DNA of 64,000 nt, from NCBI GenBank assembly GCA_965153355.1, contig OZ231127.1, positions 87,482,001-87,546,000 on the forward strand. The letters are read 5' to 3'. The stretch's first letter is position 1. Each line of letters begins with the position of its first letter. The stretch is from Flaccisagitta enflata. Its lineage: Eukaryota; Chaetognatha; Sagittoidea; Aphragmophora. Both the position numbers and the translations under genes were made by a program. Positions 1 to 23,284 of the stretch are shown one piece after another. A model generated the notes under the pieces. It was not told where the DNA came from. It did no database searches and saw nothing but the letters and a program-made list of their open reading frames with translations.

Positions 1-570
1 AATAAAGCATCCCTTTATTGATCTATATTTTAAATATCACTTCCCTGGCTTCATTTGTTTTTCTACCCCGTTATTTCAAGTCTAGACGAGATCTACTGTA
101 ACTTTGTCGTACCGTTGGAGCGCACTCGCTATGAAAGCATGCCCGCTTGTTTAAAGCTATAAAGCAAACGATTTGCTGTCCAATGACATATGATGCAGCG
201 CTACCTCTGTATTGGTCATGAAGCAGCTTCCCTAGGTGGCATGACTCTACCCATGCGCTCAAATGAAGTTTAACTCCACACCGTTGTTTCTCTTCGCCAT
301 ACCATATCCGACTCAGCCCTTAGACCTAGCACCGGGCTCAGCCCAATCCCTCATCGTTTTCTTTCTGTTCTAAATTTAAGTGAGTTCAAACTAACCGAGT
401 AAACGCTCAATCAAACTGCCAAGTTCAAAGAGAGTAAAGAAGTCCATTTCTCTTCTCAATGGATGGTTAACTAGAGACAGATCATAAACTCACCTCAGCT
501 TACCTGACGCAGAGTGACAAATACCGCACATTTTATTTCCGTTTGTCCAGACGCCATTTGATACTCTCAG
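1..570. other. No gene recognised
   Basis: Mixed-composition sequence without a convincing exon. Short open frames here have no recognisable motif and no good splice sites. It precedes the first GGGCGTTTCTAGT-type MITE. Confidence 0.4.
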
Positions 571-602
571 ATGGCCAGTTTTTCGTCAATTCAGTCTGAA
601 GT

Positions 603-868
603 TGGGGGCGTTTCCAGTCAAAGACGATCGCGTTTTGAAAGGGCCACTCGGTCGCTCGCTACGTTCGTTTGCTCGCACCGCTCACTCCGCTCACTCGCTC
701 CGCAGCCCTCCGCTTCGCTACGCTCTGTTCACGGGCTCGCTCACTCACTCCGCTCAATCCCTCGTGGGACAGTTGAAATTCATGAATATGTGTTCATACT
801 GTTATCGCGTTTCACAGGAACAAACGCGTTTTTGGCGCTCACTAGAAACACGTCCTTGGTGCGTGAGT
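603..868 (+). mobile_element. MITE, GGGCGTTTCTAGT family, copy 1
   Basis: About 265 bp element starting with a GGCGTTTCCAGTCAAAGACG-type end and finishing with the inverted form (CACTAGAAACACG). The interior is a run of CGCTC/ACTC words (gctcactccgctcactcgct). The same unit recurs near 9185, 16555 and 50955. No transposase is encoded, so it must have been mobilised in trans. Frames that read through it are rich in Arg, Ser and Leu and are not genes. Confidence 0.75.
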
Positions 869-1019
869 CGATTCAAACTGGCTAATTGCTAACCCATTTA
901 GTCACATCTACCCATCCACCCACCACCCTTATCCTTGCCCAGAGACTTGGATCAGAGTTTGTGCAAAAAAGTCTCTCTCAGTTTCTGAAAGGGACAAAGC
1001 CAAAGGCTTGGACCGACCT

Positions 1020-1020
<1 letters not shown>

Positions 1021-1057
<37 letters not shown>

Positions 1058-1254
1058 GGTGGCGAAAGAACAGAGACAAGATTAATTGTTTTTCTTCATT
1101 CTCATTTCGATTTCTTCGCAAAAAGAAATACATCTTCCTCCTTCTTTCTCTCTGTCTCTGTCATTGTCTCTTCCTCCTTCTTTCTCTCTGTCTCTGTCTC
1201 TGTCTCTTCCTCCTTCTTTCTCTCTGTCTCTGTCTTTGTCTCTTCCTCCTTTTT
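1021..1254. repeat. CT microsatellite and CTCTGTCTCTTCCTCC minisatellite
   Basis: A short (CT)n tract is followed by three to four copies of a roughly 42 bp pyrimidine unit (tctctgtctctgtctcttcc type). No coding content. Confidence 0.85.
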
Positions 1255-1914
1255 GGGCAGCGGCCCCGAAAGGGCTGATGACCTATGCTTTCACATATGC
1301 AGATATTTCTCCTTCTCCTACGTCCGCATACGCCCCCAAAGCCTCAAGGTCCACATCCTGGCCTCAAGGCCCAAATCCCAGCCTCTAGGCCAAAATCCTA
1401 AGCTTCAGGCTAAAATCCCAGCCTTCAGGCCCAAATCCCAGCCTTTAGGCCCAAATACCAGCGTTTAGACCCAAATCCAAGCATTCAGGCTCAAAACCCA
1501 GCCTTGAGACCAAAGCCTTGAAGACTCAGCCTTGAAGCCGAGATCCCAGCCTTGAGGCCCAAATCCCAGCCTTGAGACCTAATCACCAGTCTTGAAGCCC
1601 AAATTCCAACCTTGCGGTCTAAGTCCCAGCCTTGAGGCCCAAATCCCCGCCTTGAGGTCCAAATCCCAACCTTTAGGCCAAAATCCCAGCCTTGAGGTCA
1701 GAATCCCAACCTTGATGCCCAAATCCCAGACTTGAGGCCCAAATCTAGTCTTGAAACCCAAATCCCCGCTTTGAAACCCAAAACCCAGCCTTGAGGCAAA
1801 AAATCCCAGCCTTGAGGCAAAAATTCCAGCCTTGAGGCCCATATCTTAGCCTTGAGGCGCAAATCCTAGACACTCACTAAGCATATGTCATTGACTCCTT
1901 CGGGGCCGCTGCCC
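1254..1914. mobile_element. Inverted-end element with internal minisatellite ('ggccgctgccc' family), copy 1
   Basis: The left end reads gggcagcggccccgaaaggg and the right end is its inverse (cttcggggccgctgcccc). Inside the ends lies cctatgctttcacatatg and its inverse agcatatgtcattg. The interior is a minisatellite of about 21 bp (ggcccaaatcccagccttga), some 25 units. The same ends recur at least ten times in this window with different internal minisatellites, so the ends define a non-autonomous element whose core is expandable. Confidence 0.75.
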
Positions 1915-2159
1915 CTCTAACTATCTCACACCCTCATACACTCACATTGGGGCAACAGGTACCGCTAACCATCTAACGGTTTTGCGACTATTTATCTCTG
2001 TCTTTGTCTTTGTCTTTGTCTATGTCTCTCTTTCTTGTCTATGTCTCTGTTTTCAAAAAGTTTCCCCATTTTTGTGCCCTTTTTTCTCCCTCATGATGTT
2101 TTTCTCCGGTCGTCTCTTCTGTCTCTCTAGGTCTCACTCAATATCTGTCTGTTTCTCTG

Positions 2160-2340
2160 TCTTTCTGTCTGTTTATCATTTTGTCAGTCTGTCTCTGTCT
2201 ATCTGAAAGTTTGTATGTATGTCTGTTTGTTGTCAGTCTTTGTTTGTGGCTCTTTGAGCATCTTTGTGCATCCTTGTCAATGTAGCTGAGAACTTGCGTA
2301 GTGTGTGTGTGTGTGTGTGTCTCTCTCTCTCTCTCTTAAT
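2160..2340. repeat. TGTCTGT-rich and GT/CT microsatellites
   Basis: Simple sequence only: tgtctgtttgt words, then (GT)n followed by (CT)n. Nothing else seen. Confidence 0.7.
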
Positions 2341-2667
2341 TGCCAGAATTCCGGTCTTGTTTTGTTATCATAATGTATCCAGTCAAAACAAAGTAGATAA
2401 AGAGGAAAGGGCCTCTAAAGACGCTCTTTGCCTTCCCCATCTCATCGTCTGAATAATGGGGAAAAAACTGAAAAAAGAAGAAGGAAAACAAGACCGGATA
2501 CATAGCTACCCAAGACCAAGTCGCGTGTGGATGGGCAGCGGCAATGATAGAATATGCCGACCAAGTCATAGTTAAACGCGGAAACGTGGCAGACAGACCG
2601 ACAGACCAATGGACTGACCAACGTAGCGGGTCATTCAGCCGCATGCACGCGAAAAAAAAAAAACAGG

Positions 2668-3332
2668 TCGCCCAAGGGCAATACATGGTCAGCGATACCC
2701 GTTAAGCCTTTTAAGAAGCGCCCTAAGGGCCGATGTCCTGTAGGACACAGGGTGAACCGTTACGTCCGTCTGACACGCCCCTCCGAAGCTTCGCTTCCTC
2801 TCAGGCCTCAACCAGCGTCTCTGGCCTCAAATCCAGCCTCTCAGGCTCCCACCCTTCTTCTGCCTCAAATCCAGCCTCTCAGGCATCACCCAGCTTCAGG
2901 CCCTCAAATCCAGCCTCTCAGGCATCAAATCTAGCCTTCAGGCTCAAATCCAGCCTCTCAGGCTCAAATCCAGCCTCTCAGGCCTAAAATCTAGCTTGGG
3001 CTCAAATCCAGCCTCTTGGGCCTCAATCCAGCCTCTTGGGCCTCAAATCCAGCCTCTTGGGCCCTAAATCCAACCTCTCAGACCTCAAATTCTCATTGAA
3101 TAACATGGCAAATTGACAGAAAATTTAAAAAAACACAAAATTCCCAATGAATATCACAGAAAATCACCCCAAATATGCCATTTCAGGACGTATGGAACTT
3201 CACCCCTGTGTCCTACAGGACATCGGCCCTTTGGGGCCGCTGCCCTGCTCTCACTCCACTTCTTCAGCTAATCACTCCAAGCAGGGCATCGGGTACCGCT
3301 GACCATGTGCGATCCTTGGATGACTTGTTTTG
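2668..3332. mobile_element. 'ggccgctgccc' family element, copy 2, with long ends
   Basis: This copy shows the outer terminal sequence: cgcccaagggcaatacatgg followed by tcagcgatacccg on the left, and the inverse (cgggtaccgctgaccatg) on the right. The inner inverted segment is gatgtcctgtaggacacagg versus ctgtgtcctacaggacatcg. The core is a minisatellite with units like tcaaatccagcctctcaggc. No protein-coding content is evident. Confidence 0.75.
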
Positions 3333-3357
3333 CATGGTTGTAAGTCAGAATGAGAGG

Positions 3358-3869
3358 CAGGGCAGCGGCCCCGAAGGGGACGAAGTCCTATAGAATACAG
3401 GGGACTTTCGTTCGTTTGATCGTCTGTCCCCCCTCCCCGGCCCTCTCAGGCCTGAAATCTGCCCTCTCAGACCTAAAATATGCCTCAGACGAAAATCTGC
3501 CCTCTCAGGCCTTGAATTGAGAGACAGATTTCAGCTTGAGAGGGAGATTTAAGGCCTGAGAGGACAGGTTTCAGCTCTGAAGGCTATTCAGCCTGAGAGA
3601 AGATTCTAGGCCAGAGGCCAACACGAAGGCCTGAGAGGACAGGTTTTTGGCTTGAAAGGGTAAATTTCAGGCCTGAGAGAGCAGATTCAAGGCCTGAAAG
3701 GGCAGATTTCAGGCCTGAGAAGGCAAATTTCAGGCCTGAGAGGGCAGATTTCAGGCCTGAGAGGGCCTGGGTGGGAGGGGGACGAATGGACGGACGAACG
3801 GACGAACGAACGATCGAACAAAAGTCCCCTGTATTCTACAGGACTTCGTCCCCTTTGGGGCCGCTGCCC
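3358..3869. mobile_element. 'ggccgctgccc' family element, copy 3 (about 50 bp inverted ends)
   Basis: The left end (gcagcggccccgaaggggac, then gaagtcctatagaatacagg) is matched over about 50 bp by its inverse at the right end (cctgtattctacaggacttc, then gtcccctttggggccgctgc). The core consists of about 24 bp units of the form aggcctgagagggcagattt in both orientations, so the whole element could fold back. Confidence 0.8.
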
Positions 3870-4224
3870 AAAACCAAGGCCTAGTAGGCCAATAAGGTGC
3901 GACATGTGGATCGTCGAACGAATGCGTTACCGACCGACCGACCAACCGACCAACGGACACAGCCAGTTATTGAGGTGCTTTGTCGCACCTAAAAACCAAA
4001 GGAGAAGAAAAAAGTCAAAAACAAGAAAATACAACCAACAATGCCGAGTAATGGAAAAAAAAATTCTCTGGAAAAAAAGGCGAGATATTCAAACAATTAC
4101 CTTTACAATGGCTTTTATCAGCAGAATCGAAAAGGCAAAGACATAAAACGCACATCACACACATTGTATCACACAGAGTTGAATCTACCTTTCTTGACTT
4201 AAGTGGCAAACTAATAACTACGTC

Positions 4225-4255
<31 letters not shown>

Positions 4256-4325
4256 CGTGTGTGCGTGCGTGCGTGTGTGCGTGCGTGTGTGTGTTTGTGC
4301 GTGCGTGTGCGTGTGCGTGTTTGTA
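4225..4325. repeat. (GT)n / GCGT microsatellite
   Basis: Uninterrupted GT dinucleotides grading into gcgtgcgtgtgt. Low-complexity frames across it are not genes. Confidence 0.9.
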
Positions 4326-4825
4326 CGACCAAACTAAAGCACCATTAGGGCCTTGTTTCGGTGAGAGAAAACCTTTTTTCGTTGATTCAGCACTCTGTCT
4401 TATTTTACGAGATGTTTGTGCTTTTCTAAAATGTCTTGGGGACCATTTTTGACATGAACACGGAAGTTTGGGAAGCCATTGTCAGTGGATGATGGATGAA
4501 CAATTGTTCATTTGATGAAGTTGTGTCCGGTGGTTTCCATGGCATTCTACTCCTTGATTTCTTTTGTTAACAAAGTTCCCCCATGAGTTATTAAAAAAAT
4601 TATGAATAGAAAAGTCCGCTGAAAAATAGAAAGAAAAAGAGCGCGAAAAAAGCTTGCCGTAGGAACCATCAAAAATTATTTTTCATCTATTCTTCCGTCT
4701 GAAAATTAAAAAACCGCCTGACCAAAACATTTCTGGAAGTGTAGGGTAATACCCCAAAACTAAGCTCTTGCAGTGAAGTGATTTCCTGCTCATGATAATG
4801 GGATTTAATCTTTCATTCTTTTTCT

Positions 4826-5065
4826 CTCTTCCTTCATTCCCTCATTTTTTTCTTTCTTTTCTTTTCTTTTCTTCATTTCTCTTTTTTTTTCTTTTCTTTT
4901 CTTTCTTTTTCTTTCTTCTTTTTTTCTTTTTTTTCTTTTTCTTTCTTTTTTCTCCTTTCTTTTTTCTTTTCTTTTCTGATTCTTTTTCTTTTTTCTTTTT
5001 CTTTTTCTTTCTTTTCTTTCTTTCTTTTTTCTTTTTTCTTTCTTTCTTTTTTTTTCTTTCTTTTT

Positions 5066-5113
<48 letters not shown>

Positions 5114-5205
5114 TTTCTTTTTTCTTTCTTTCTTTTTTTCTTTCTTCCTTTTTTCTTTCTTCCTATTTTCTTTCATTCTTTCTTTCCTCTGTCTTTCTTT
5201 CTTTG
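4826..5205. repeat. TTTC-rich polypyrimidine tract
   Basis: About 380 bp of almost pure pyrimidine on the + strand (ttctttctttctttc). It ends about 100 bp before the acceptor of the first TRPC exon. Frames in either direction are poly-Phe/Ser or poly-Lys/Glu artefacts. Confidence 0.9.
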
Positions 5206-5301
5206 ATTCAATCTTCTTGCCAGGCTTAGCTAGCGCAATTAGGTTAGTTTATTTTCGGTCATGTTATCCATGATCTTTTCTATTTGTTTTTCATTCATCA
5301 G

Positions 5302-16240
<10,939 letters not shown>

Positions 16241-16261
16241 GTAAGTTTGGAAGGCAGAAGA

Positions 16262-16395
<134 letters not shown>

Positions 16396-16554
16396 CCACA
16401 GACACGGAGACACAGACAATCAACAAAAAGGCAAACCGGGTTTTCAAAAATTAGACGGCCTCAGAAGTGGAGAAAATTGGAAGTGCAGCTGAGAAAGGCT
16501 AAACTGTTTAACGTCCGTTGAGAAGGAAATTGAAACATAACGACTAAAGTCGAT

Positions 16555-16818
16555 TTCGGGGGCGTTTCTAATCAAAGACGATCGCGTTTTGAACGGGCCA
16601 CTCGGTCGCTCGCTACGTTCCTTCGCTCGCACAGCTCACTCCGCTCACTCGCAGCGCTCCGTTTCACTATGCTCGCTTCGCTCGCTCGCTCCGTTCACAG
16701 GCTCGCTCACTCACTTCGCTCACTCCCTCGTGGGACAGTTGAAATTCTTGAATATATGTTCACGCTGTTATCGCGTTTCACGGGAACAAACGCGTTTTCG
16801 TCTTCACTAGAAACACGC
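16555..16818 (+). mobile_element. MITE, GGGCGTTTCTAGT family, copy 3
   Basis: Ends gggggcgtttctaatcaaag and actagaaacacgccc. The interior is cgctcgctacgttccttcgc type. Same orientation as the copy at 603 and close to it in sequence. Confidence 0.75.
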
Positions 16819-17275
16819 CCAAAGTCATCATCAAGTTTCAACACGATGGAAACGATGATTACAATGACGTCTACAATTGTCAAGAGTCAAGACAAAACCA
16901 ATTTACGCTGTTTCGTGTCTTACTTTGTCACACGAAGGAAGCCATGGCACCATAAGAATTACGAGTGATGGGCAATTGCCAATGGCATACACAAATTTCA
17001 TCACAAATGTAATTGCAAATGGCATCACATTTTTTCCGGGTTTTGTAGTGGAAATGTGGTGGTCGCGTGTTCCGAGGACATTGTTGTAATCGTTGTTGCA
17101 GCAGCCATCGTTGTTGTTTTTGTTTTCTGTTCATTTGTGTGTCTGTTCTTAATTTTGGTTGTTTTTCATTTAATCTTGACCCCCATCTATCATGTCATGT
17201 TTTTCATCTAATCTTGACCCCCATCGATCAGTTTTTTACGTTTTCATTCCATGAGACTCTTCCTCATGTGTGTGT

Positions 17276-17278
<3 letters not shown>

Positions 17279-17327
<49 letters not shown>

Positions 17328-17586
17328 ACTCTCAAAGATGCACCTAGACACCTCCATCATCTGATTGCATTGAAGCGTAGAAAGCTTACACATGTGTCTC
17401 TTCCTTACTCTAGGTAATAAGTGTTTCTATCTCTATCTCTGTCTGTTCCTTACACTAGGTAATGAGTGTCTGTATCTCTGTCTCTTCCTTGTGCTTGTTG
17501 ATAAGTGTCTGTATCTCTGTCTCTTCCTTACACTTGGTAATAAGTGTCTCTATCTCTGTCTCTTCCTTACACTTGGTAAGAAATGT

Positions 17587-17590
<4 letters not shown>
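17279..17590. repeat. (CT)n tract and about 55 bp tandem repeat
   Basis: A (CT)n tract of about 50 bp is followed (17385-17590) by four copies of a unit containing tctcttccttacacttggta and ataagtgtctgtatctctg. No exon is seen. Confidence 0.75.
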
Positions 17591-17850
<260 letters not shown>

Positions 17851-18189
17851 ACAGTAGGAAGAGTCTCATGCATTGAAAACATGTACAACTCTCAATGGAT
17901 AAATTTTAGAAAGAAAAAAGACAGGCGTGAATATATGCAAACCAAGTGACTGACAGATGGCAGTTTGTTTTTCACATTCCAAATCGACCATTACAGGGAC
18001 GATGATAATGATCGTGGTGATAAAGGTTGTAATTCAAATCGTTGTAGGCACGTGATGGGCAGTCGAGCAAAAAGTGGGGCTGAGATGGATTTGCTGACTT
18101 GAAAACCATTCATTTATGGCAAAACCAGAGGGAAAAGAAACGTTGGTGGCAAATAGAGGAAGCATAGTTGAATAGTCGCAAAAGCATCA

Positions 18190-18535
18190 GATGGTCAGCG
18201 ATATCCGTGCCTTGCCGAGTAGTTTGTGATTGAGATTGAGGTGCAAGGCAATGGCATCGAACAGGTCAAGGTCCTAAACTTTTACGCATATGACAAATTT
18301 TCTCCTCCTGCTCCTCCTCTCAGAAACCAGGGCGGTTGCCGAATTTGGCCAAATTTGGTCGAAATGGGCAGAATTTGGCACATTTTTGTAAGATTTTGCA
18401 GAACTTGGCAGATTTTGGCATAATTGGCATCATTTGGCAGGGGCGGGGATGGATAAAGAAGAAAAAGGTGAAGGAGAAAATTCCCCATATGTGTGAAAGC
18501 ATAGGTCATTGACTCCTTTGGGGCCGCTGCTCAAA
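18190..18535. mobile_element. 'ggccgctgccc' family element, truncated copy
   Basis: The left outer end is gatggtcagcgatatccg and the right end is tgactcctttggggccgctg ctc preceded by gtgtgaaagcataggtc. The core is a short repeat of gaatttggcag/aatttgg words. Confidence 0.55.
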
Positions 18536-18584
18536 TTGTTTTAGCTAAATGTGAAGCGATGTGTTCATGAACCTCACTATATAA

Positions 18585-19855
18585 ACTACCATATTCTCTC
18601 TGATTAGCGCCCTAGGCGCTTTTGAAATTGAAATATAACATTGTTTTTGGGCAGCGGCCTCAAAGGAGCGATGTCCTGTAGGACACAGGGGGGAATTTCA
18701 AGACTTCTGTCCTTTTTTCTGTCTGTCCGTCTGTCCGTCCTTCATCCGTCCATATGTCCGTCCTTCCATCCCCCCCTTGGCCATTAGAGCCTCAAATCTG
18801 CAGTGTCAGTCCTGATTTTGGCCCTCTGAGCCCTCAAATTAGCCCTTTCAAACCTCAATTTAGCCCATTGAGAGCTCAAATCAGCTCACCAGACCTCATA
18901 TTTGCCCTCAAGACCTCAAAGCAGCCCTCCAGACCTCAAAGCAGCCCTCCAGGCCTCAAATTAACTCTTCAGGCCTCAAATTTGTCCTCTAGGCCTTAAG
19001 CCTGCCCCCCAAACCTCAAATCTGCTCTTTTGGACTAAATTCTGCCATCCTGACTTTAAATTTGCCTCAGACGTCTCGAAATTCACCCTCAGGTTCCCAT
19101 ATTCGCCCTTTGGGGCGCTGCCCCTGCCTCACTTCACTACTTCACTTGATCACTCCAAGGGGGTCCACTGGTACCGCTGGACCACAAGGGATCCTTACAC
19201 TCAGTTTAACCCTCTAATTAGCGCCCCCATTGTATTGTAGATGAATTGTCCGTCAGTCCATCGTTTTCATGAAAGGCATTCAAAATGCTTAAATTGACTC
19301 AAAATCGAGATAGATGGCATATATCTGTTTGAAATTAAGTGAAAGTGGTTCATTGTGTTGTGTTATTTCATCATTTTACTCCACATATCTGTCAAAATCT
19401 CTTCTGAAGAGTGTAACACCAAGAATAACGAGTCATCCAAGATTTCACATAGTCATGTGTACCTGATGCCTCTGTGGACAGGAGGAGCAGCGGGAAGAAG
19501 TGGAGTGAGAGCAGGGCAGTGGTCTGAAGGCCAATGTCCTGTAGGACATAGGCACTTCTGCATACGTCCTGAGTATAAGTTATTTGAGGCCTTTGGAGCA
19601 ATTTTCCATAATATCTAAGGCTAGGTGTTTGCATTTTTCAATTTCATCAATTTCAATGCTATTCTATGGAAGTTTAAATATCAATTTCCCATGTTATCTG
19701 AATAGGAAGCCTAGGGTGGACAGACGGAAGGACGGACGGAAGGACAGACGTGGGCGAAAAATTCACCCTCAGAACCACAGGGCATCGGGCCCTTTGAACG
19801 CTGCCCGCATGGGGAAGTAATTGAGGGGGGCGCTATGGAAAAATACAGTGTTGGG
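18585..19855. mobile_element. ACCGTATTTT-type MITE split by nested insertions
   Basis: The left end (accatattctctctgattag cgccctagg) and the right end (gaggggggcgctatggaaaa atac) correspond to the ends of the intact copy at 48008-48379. The middle part (ccctctaattagcgccccca, later gtgttgtgttatttcatc) also matches. Two 'ggccgctgccc' elements (about 18645-19200 and 19440-19810) have inserted into it. Confidence 0.7.
18645..19200. mobile_element. 'ggccgctgccc' family element nested in a MITE
   Basis: The left end tttgggcagcggcctcaaag gagcgatgtcctgtagg and the right end cgccctttggggcgctgccc ctgc enclose a minisatellite of about 22 bp (ccagacctcaaagcagccct). The outer end ccactggtaccgctggacca closes it. 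Confidence 0.65.
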
Positions 19856-19910
19856 AATTTGTGAATCCCCTGAAAGTTTCCAGAAACGTTTTAAAGATAT
19901 ATGATCAGCT

Positions 19911-19914
<4 letters not shown>

Positions 19915-19963
<49 letters not shown>
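19915..19963. repeat. (CT)n microsatellite
   Basis: About 49 bp of pure CT. Confidence 0.9.
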
Positions 19964-19964
<1 letters not shown>

Positions 19965-19967
<3 letters not shown>

Positions 19968-20590
19968 GATTCATACCCTTTTGAACACTTGTTCATGCGA
20001 GCGTGAAGCCATGGAAGGGTTTCTTGCCTTTCGCTCCATTCAAAAACGCGTGACAATTTATTATGCCCCAAAACAGAAAATTAGAGTTTTTCAATTTGCT
20101 CCCAAAATTAAGTCTCGCTTTTCCATGCTCTTGCGGAGAATTTCTGATCTCTTAAAATGGGATTTAACGTCCTTAGACTACATCATTCTGATTCACTTTA
20201 CAGAAACAGAATATATTTGTTTTTGAATATACAAAAGACGCCAGTTTTTTTGTTATATTTTTTGCTAATCAAGTCTGAATATATCTTCCACAACAAATCA
20301 AAACAACATTTCTAACTCAACAAATTAAGTCAGTTTGTTTTCTTACAGGTTTGTTTTGTTTGAGATTGTAAGGTTTTTCCAAATGATCAATGTTTATAAA
20401 AGTTGCAAAAAATGGAATCCATGTAGAGATGTCGAATTAAAGCCTTAAGCAGAGCCTAAATTTCCAGCTTCCACTTTCTGTGACCATATCCGTGGGCGTT
20501 TTAGGGCTGATTTGGTTGGGAAGGCTTCAAACCCAGTTACCATATCAAAATCACAAAATCTAACGGCACCAAACCAAAGTCTGAGTGAAT
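19965..20590. other. No gene recognised
   Basis: AT-rich sequence. The open frames have no family resemblance and no paired splice sites. Confidence 0.35.
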
Positions 20591-20599
20591 ATGAAGAAA

Positions 20600-20800
<201 letters not shown>

Positions 20801-21284
20801 AAAGACAATGAGATAGACCTACAAAGACAGAGTGAAAATTTGGCCATGGCCGTGGAAGCACAAAAGAATTGGCGCCCAGAAAAGGAGCGCGTTCATGTGG
20901 AAGCAAGAGAGGCTAAATTGATCTGCAAGTTCATATTGTGTCAGAAGTTGTCAGAATATGTTATGCTGATTATTCTCAGTTTCAAGCAGGGAAGCACTCA
21001 ATACCATTTATGTAATAGCGTTTTCTTGAATCATTTTAGATTTCTTTTCCGCCTAGACAACCTGCCTTTCTCACTTTTCTGTTGGTTTCTCTTGATGACT
21101 TGCAAAAGATCTTATACCCGTAAAAAAGATCTAGCCCTGTCATTTTTTTTATCACCCGTTATCAGGGCCTAGAAAAAAAAACTACCCAAAACAGCAATTC
21201 CAAGGCCAAAACAAAGTCTTATTTAAACATGGATGTGAGACCGTTTATAAATGTCATACCATAGCTGATTTGCCTTACTTTTTG

Positions 21285-21590
21285 GGCAGCGGCCCCGAAG
21301 GCGTTGGTGACCTATGCTTTCACACATATGGGGAAGTTTTCTTCTTCTCCGTCCGTTTGGCCGTCCGTCTCTCCCCGCTGACTCAATCCTAGTCCTAGGC
21401 CCAAATCCCAGCCTCGAGAACCAAATTCCAGCCTTGAGGCCCAAATCCCAGCCTCAAGGCCCAAATCCCAGCCTCAAGGCCCAAATCCCAGCCTTAAATC
21501 CCAAATCCCATCCTTGAGGCTCAGATCCCATCCCCAAGGCACAAATCCAATCCTTGAGGCCCAAATCTCAGCCTTGAGGCCCTAAAGATG
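21285..21590. mobile_element. 'ggccgctgccc' family element, one end only
   Basis: Begins tttttgggcagcggccccga and continues into a minisatellite of about 21 bp (ggcccaaatcccagcctcaa). No matching right end was found before the duplicated AAATCCATTGAAAT region. Confidence 0.55.
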
Positions 21591-21619
21591 TCGTTCAAAA
21601 CAAAGAAAGCACGGCTGTT

Positions 21620-22400
21620 ATCCATTGGGATTCATTGAAATCAAATGGAATCCAATTAAAATTGTTTGTAGTCCGACGGAATTCAGTGGAAAATAGCCTG
21701 GCTGCTATCCGTTGGAAATCTTCTGTAATCTTTTAAAATTCATGGGAAGCAATCAAAATCTATTGAAATCCAATAGAATCCATGGAAAACCATTAAAAGT
21801 CTATTGAAATCCAATGGAATCCATTGAAATCCAGGGGAATCTGTTAATAACTGTTTGTAGTCTATTGAAATCCAGTGGATTCCATTGAGAAGTATTGAAA
21901 CTTGTTTGTAGTCTATTGAAATCCATCAAAATCCATTGAAATCCCCGCGCCGGATGAATGGTGCCGATGAAACAAATTTGATGTCGTCTGCGGAGGGAAA
22001 TTCTCCTGAGAGATTCCACCGGAAAATTCGCAATAAATGAGGCGGTGACTTGTCTGAACGAGATGAGGCCAGGCGGGGTGAGGTGAGGTGGGGGTGAGGT
22101 GAGGAGGATGAGGTGCAGTGGTGAGGAGGAGAATGAGATGAGATGTGGTGACTTGTCTGAACAAGATGAGACCGGTCGGGAGGAGGTGAGGTTGGGAGGG
22201 TTGAGGAAGTGAGGTGGAGGTGGGGTGAGGAAGGAATGGGTGATGCGTGGGGCGGGGTTGAGGTTGAGGTTTGAGGTGACGAGGGGAAATTTGGGGTCGA
22301 AGTGAAGTGGGGTGAGGTGAGATGAGTTAAGGTTGGGATGAGGTGCATTCGGGTGAGGATTGGGGTGACCTGGGTGAAGTAGTATGGGGTTGAGGCGGGG
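21620..22400. repeat. AAATCCATTGAAAT and GGTGAGGT arrays
   Basis: Degenerate tandem units of about 21-24 bp (ttgaaatccaatggaatcca) occupy 21620-21950. Units of gaggtgaggtggaggtgggg with an embedded gtggtgacttgtctgaac occupy 22040-22400. The Pro/Ser/His-rich - strand frames are artefacts. Confidence 0.8.
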
Positions 22401-22636
22401 AGTGGGACAAAGAGTGCCGCGGATTGAGTAGAACGATACGGAGTTGTATGCGGCTCCCAGCTTCCTCAAACATGAAAACACAGGTAGCAACCATTGAACA
22501 CTTACCTCTTACCATAACACAGTATTTGACCCTGGATTTAGATTCTGAGGGAGAGAGGTTAGGAATTGTGCTTGGAGACAGGAATTTACATCTCATGCTG
22601 ATCTTTTTGATACTCTCTCTCTCTCTCTCTCTCTCT

Positions 22637-23280
22637 CTGGGCAGTGGCCCTGAAGAGGACGATGTCCTGTAGAACACAGGGGGACTTTTGTTCGTTCGTC
22701 AGTCCGTGCGTGCGTCCCTCCCCTGCCTCGAGGCTCAAATCCCGGCCTCAAGGCCCAAATCCCGACCTTAAGGCTCAATTCCCACCCTTAAGGCTTATAT
22801 ACCAGCCTCGAGGCTCAAATCCCAGCCTCAAGGCTCAAATCCTAGCCTCAAGGCTCAAATCCCAGCCTCGAGGCTCAAATCCCAGCCTCGAGGCTCAAAT
22901 CCCAGCCTCCAGGCTCAAATCCCAGCCTCAAGGCTCAAATCCCACCCTCCCTGCTCAAATCCCAGCCTCCAGGCTTAAATCCCAGCCTCCAGGCTCAAAT
23001 CCCAGCCTCCAGGCTCAAATCCCAGCCTACAGGATCAAATCCCAGCCTCCAGGCTCAAATCCCAGCCTCCAGGCTCAAATCTCAGCCTCCAGGCTCAAAT
23101 CACAGCCTCAAGGCTCAAATCCTAGTTTCGAGACCCGCATAGACGGACGGACGGATGGACGAACAAAAGTCCCCCTGTGTTCTACAAAGGGGCCAATGTC
23201 CTGCTACCCCTCACCTACAATCACCAACATACGAAGCAGGGCAACAGGTATCGCTGACCACATATTGCCCTTGGGCGACT
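22637..23280. mobile_element. 'ggccgctgccc' family element with 20-24 bp minisatellite
   Basis: Left end ctgggcagtggccctgaaga. The core is at least 17 near-identical units of ctcaaatcccagcctccagg. The right inner end is aaaagtccccctgtgttcta and the outer end ggtatcgctgaccacatatt followed by gcccttgggcgact. Adjacent to the next copy, only a few bases apart. Confidence 0.75.
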
Positions 23281-23284
23281 GTTT

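Noticed and set aside
20812-21172. ENLAMAVEAQKNWRPEKERV frame as the next TRPC exon
   Set aside because: It shows no TRPC motif and no suitable phase 1 acceptor. The expected TRP-box or linker residues are absent.
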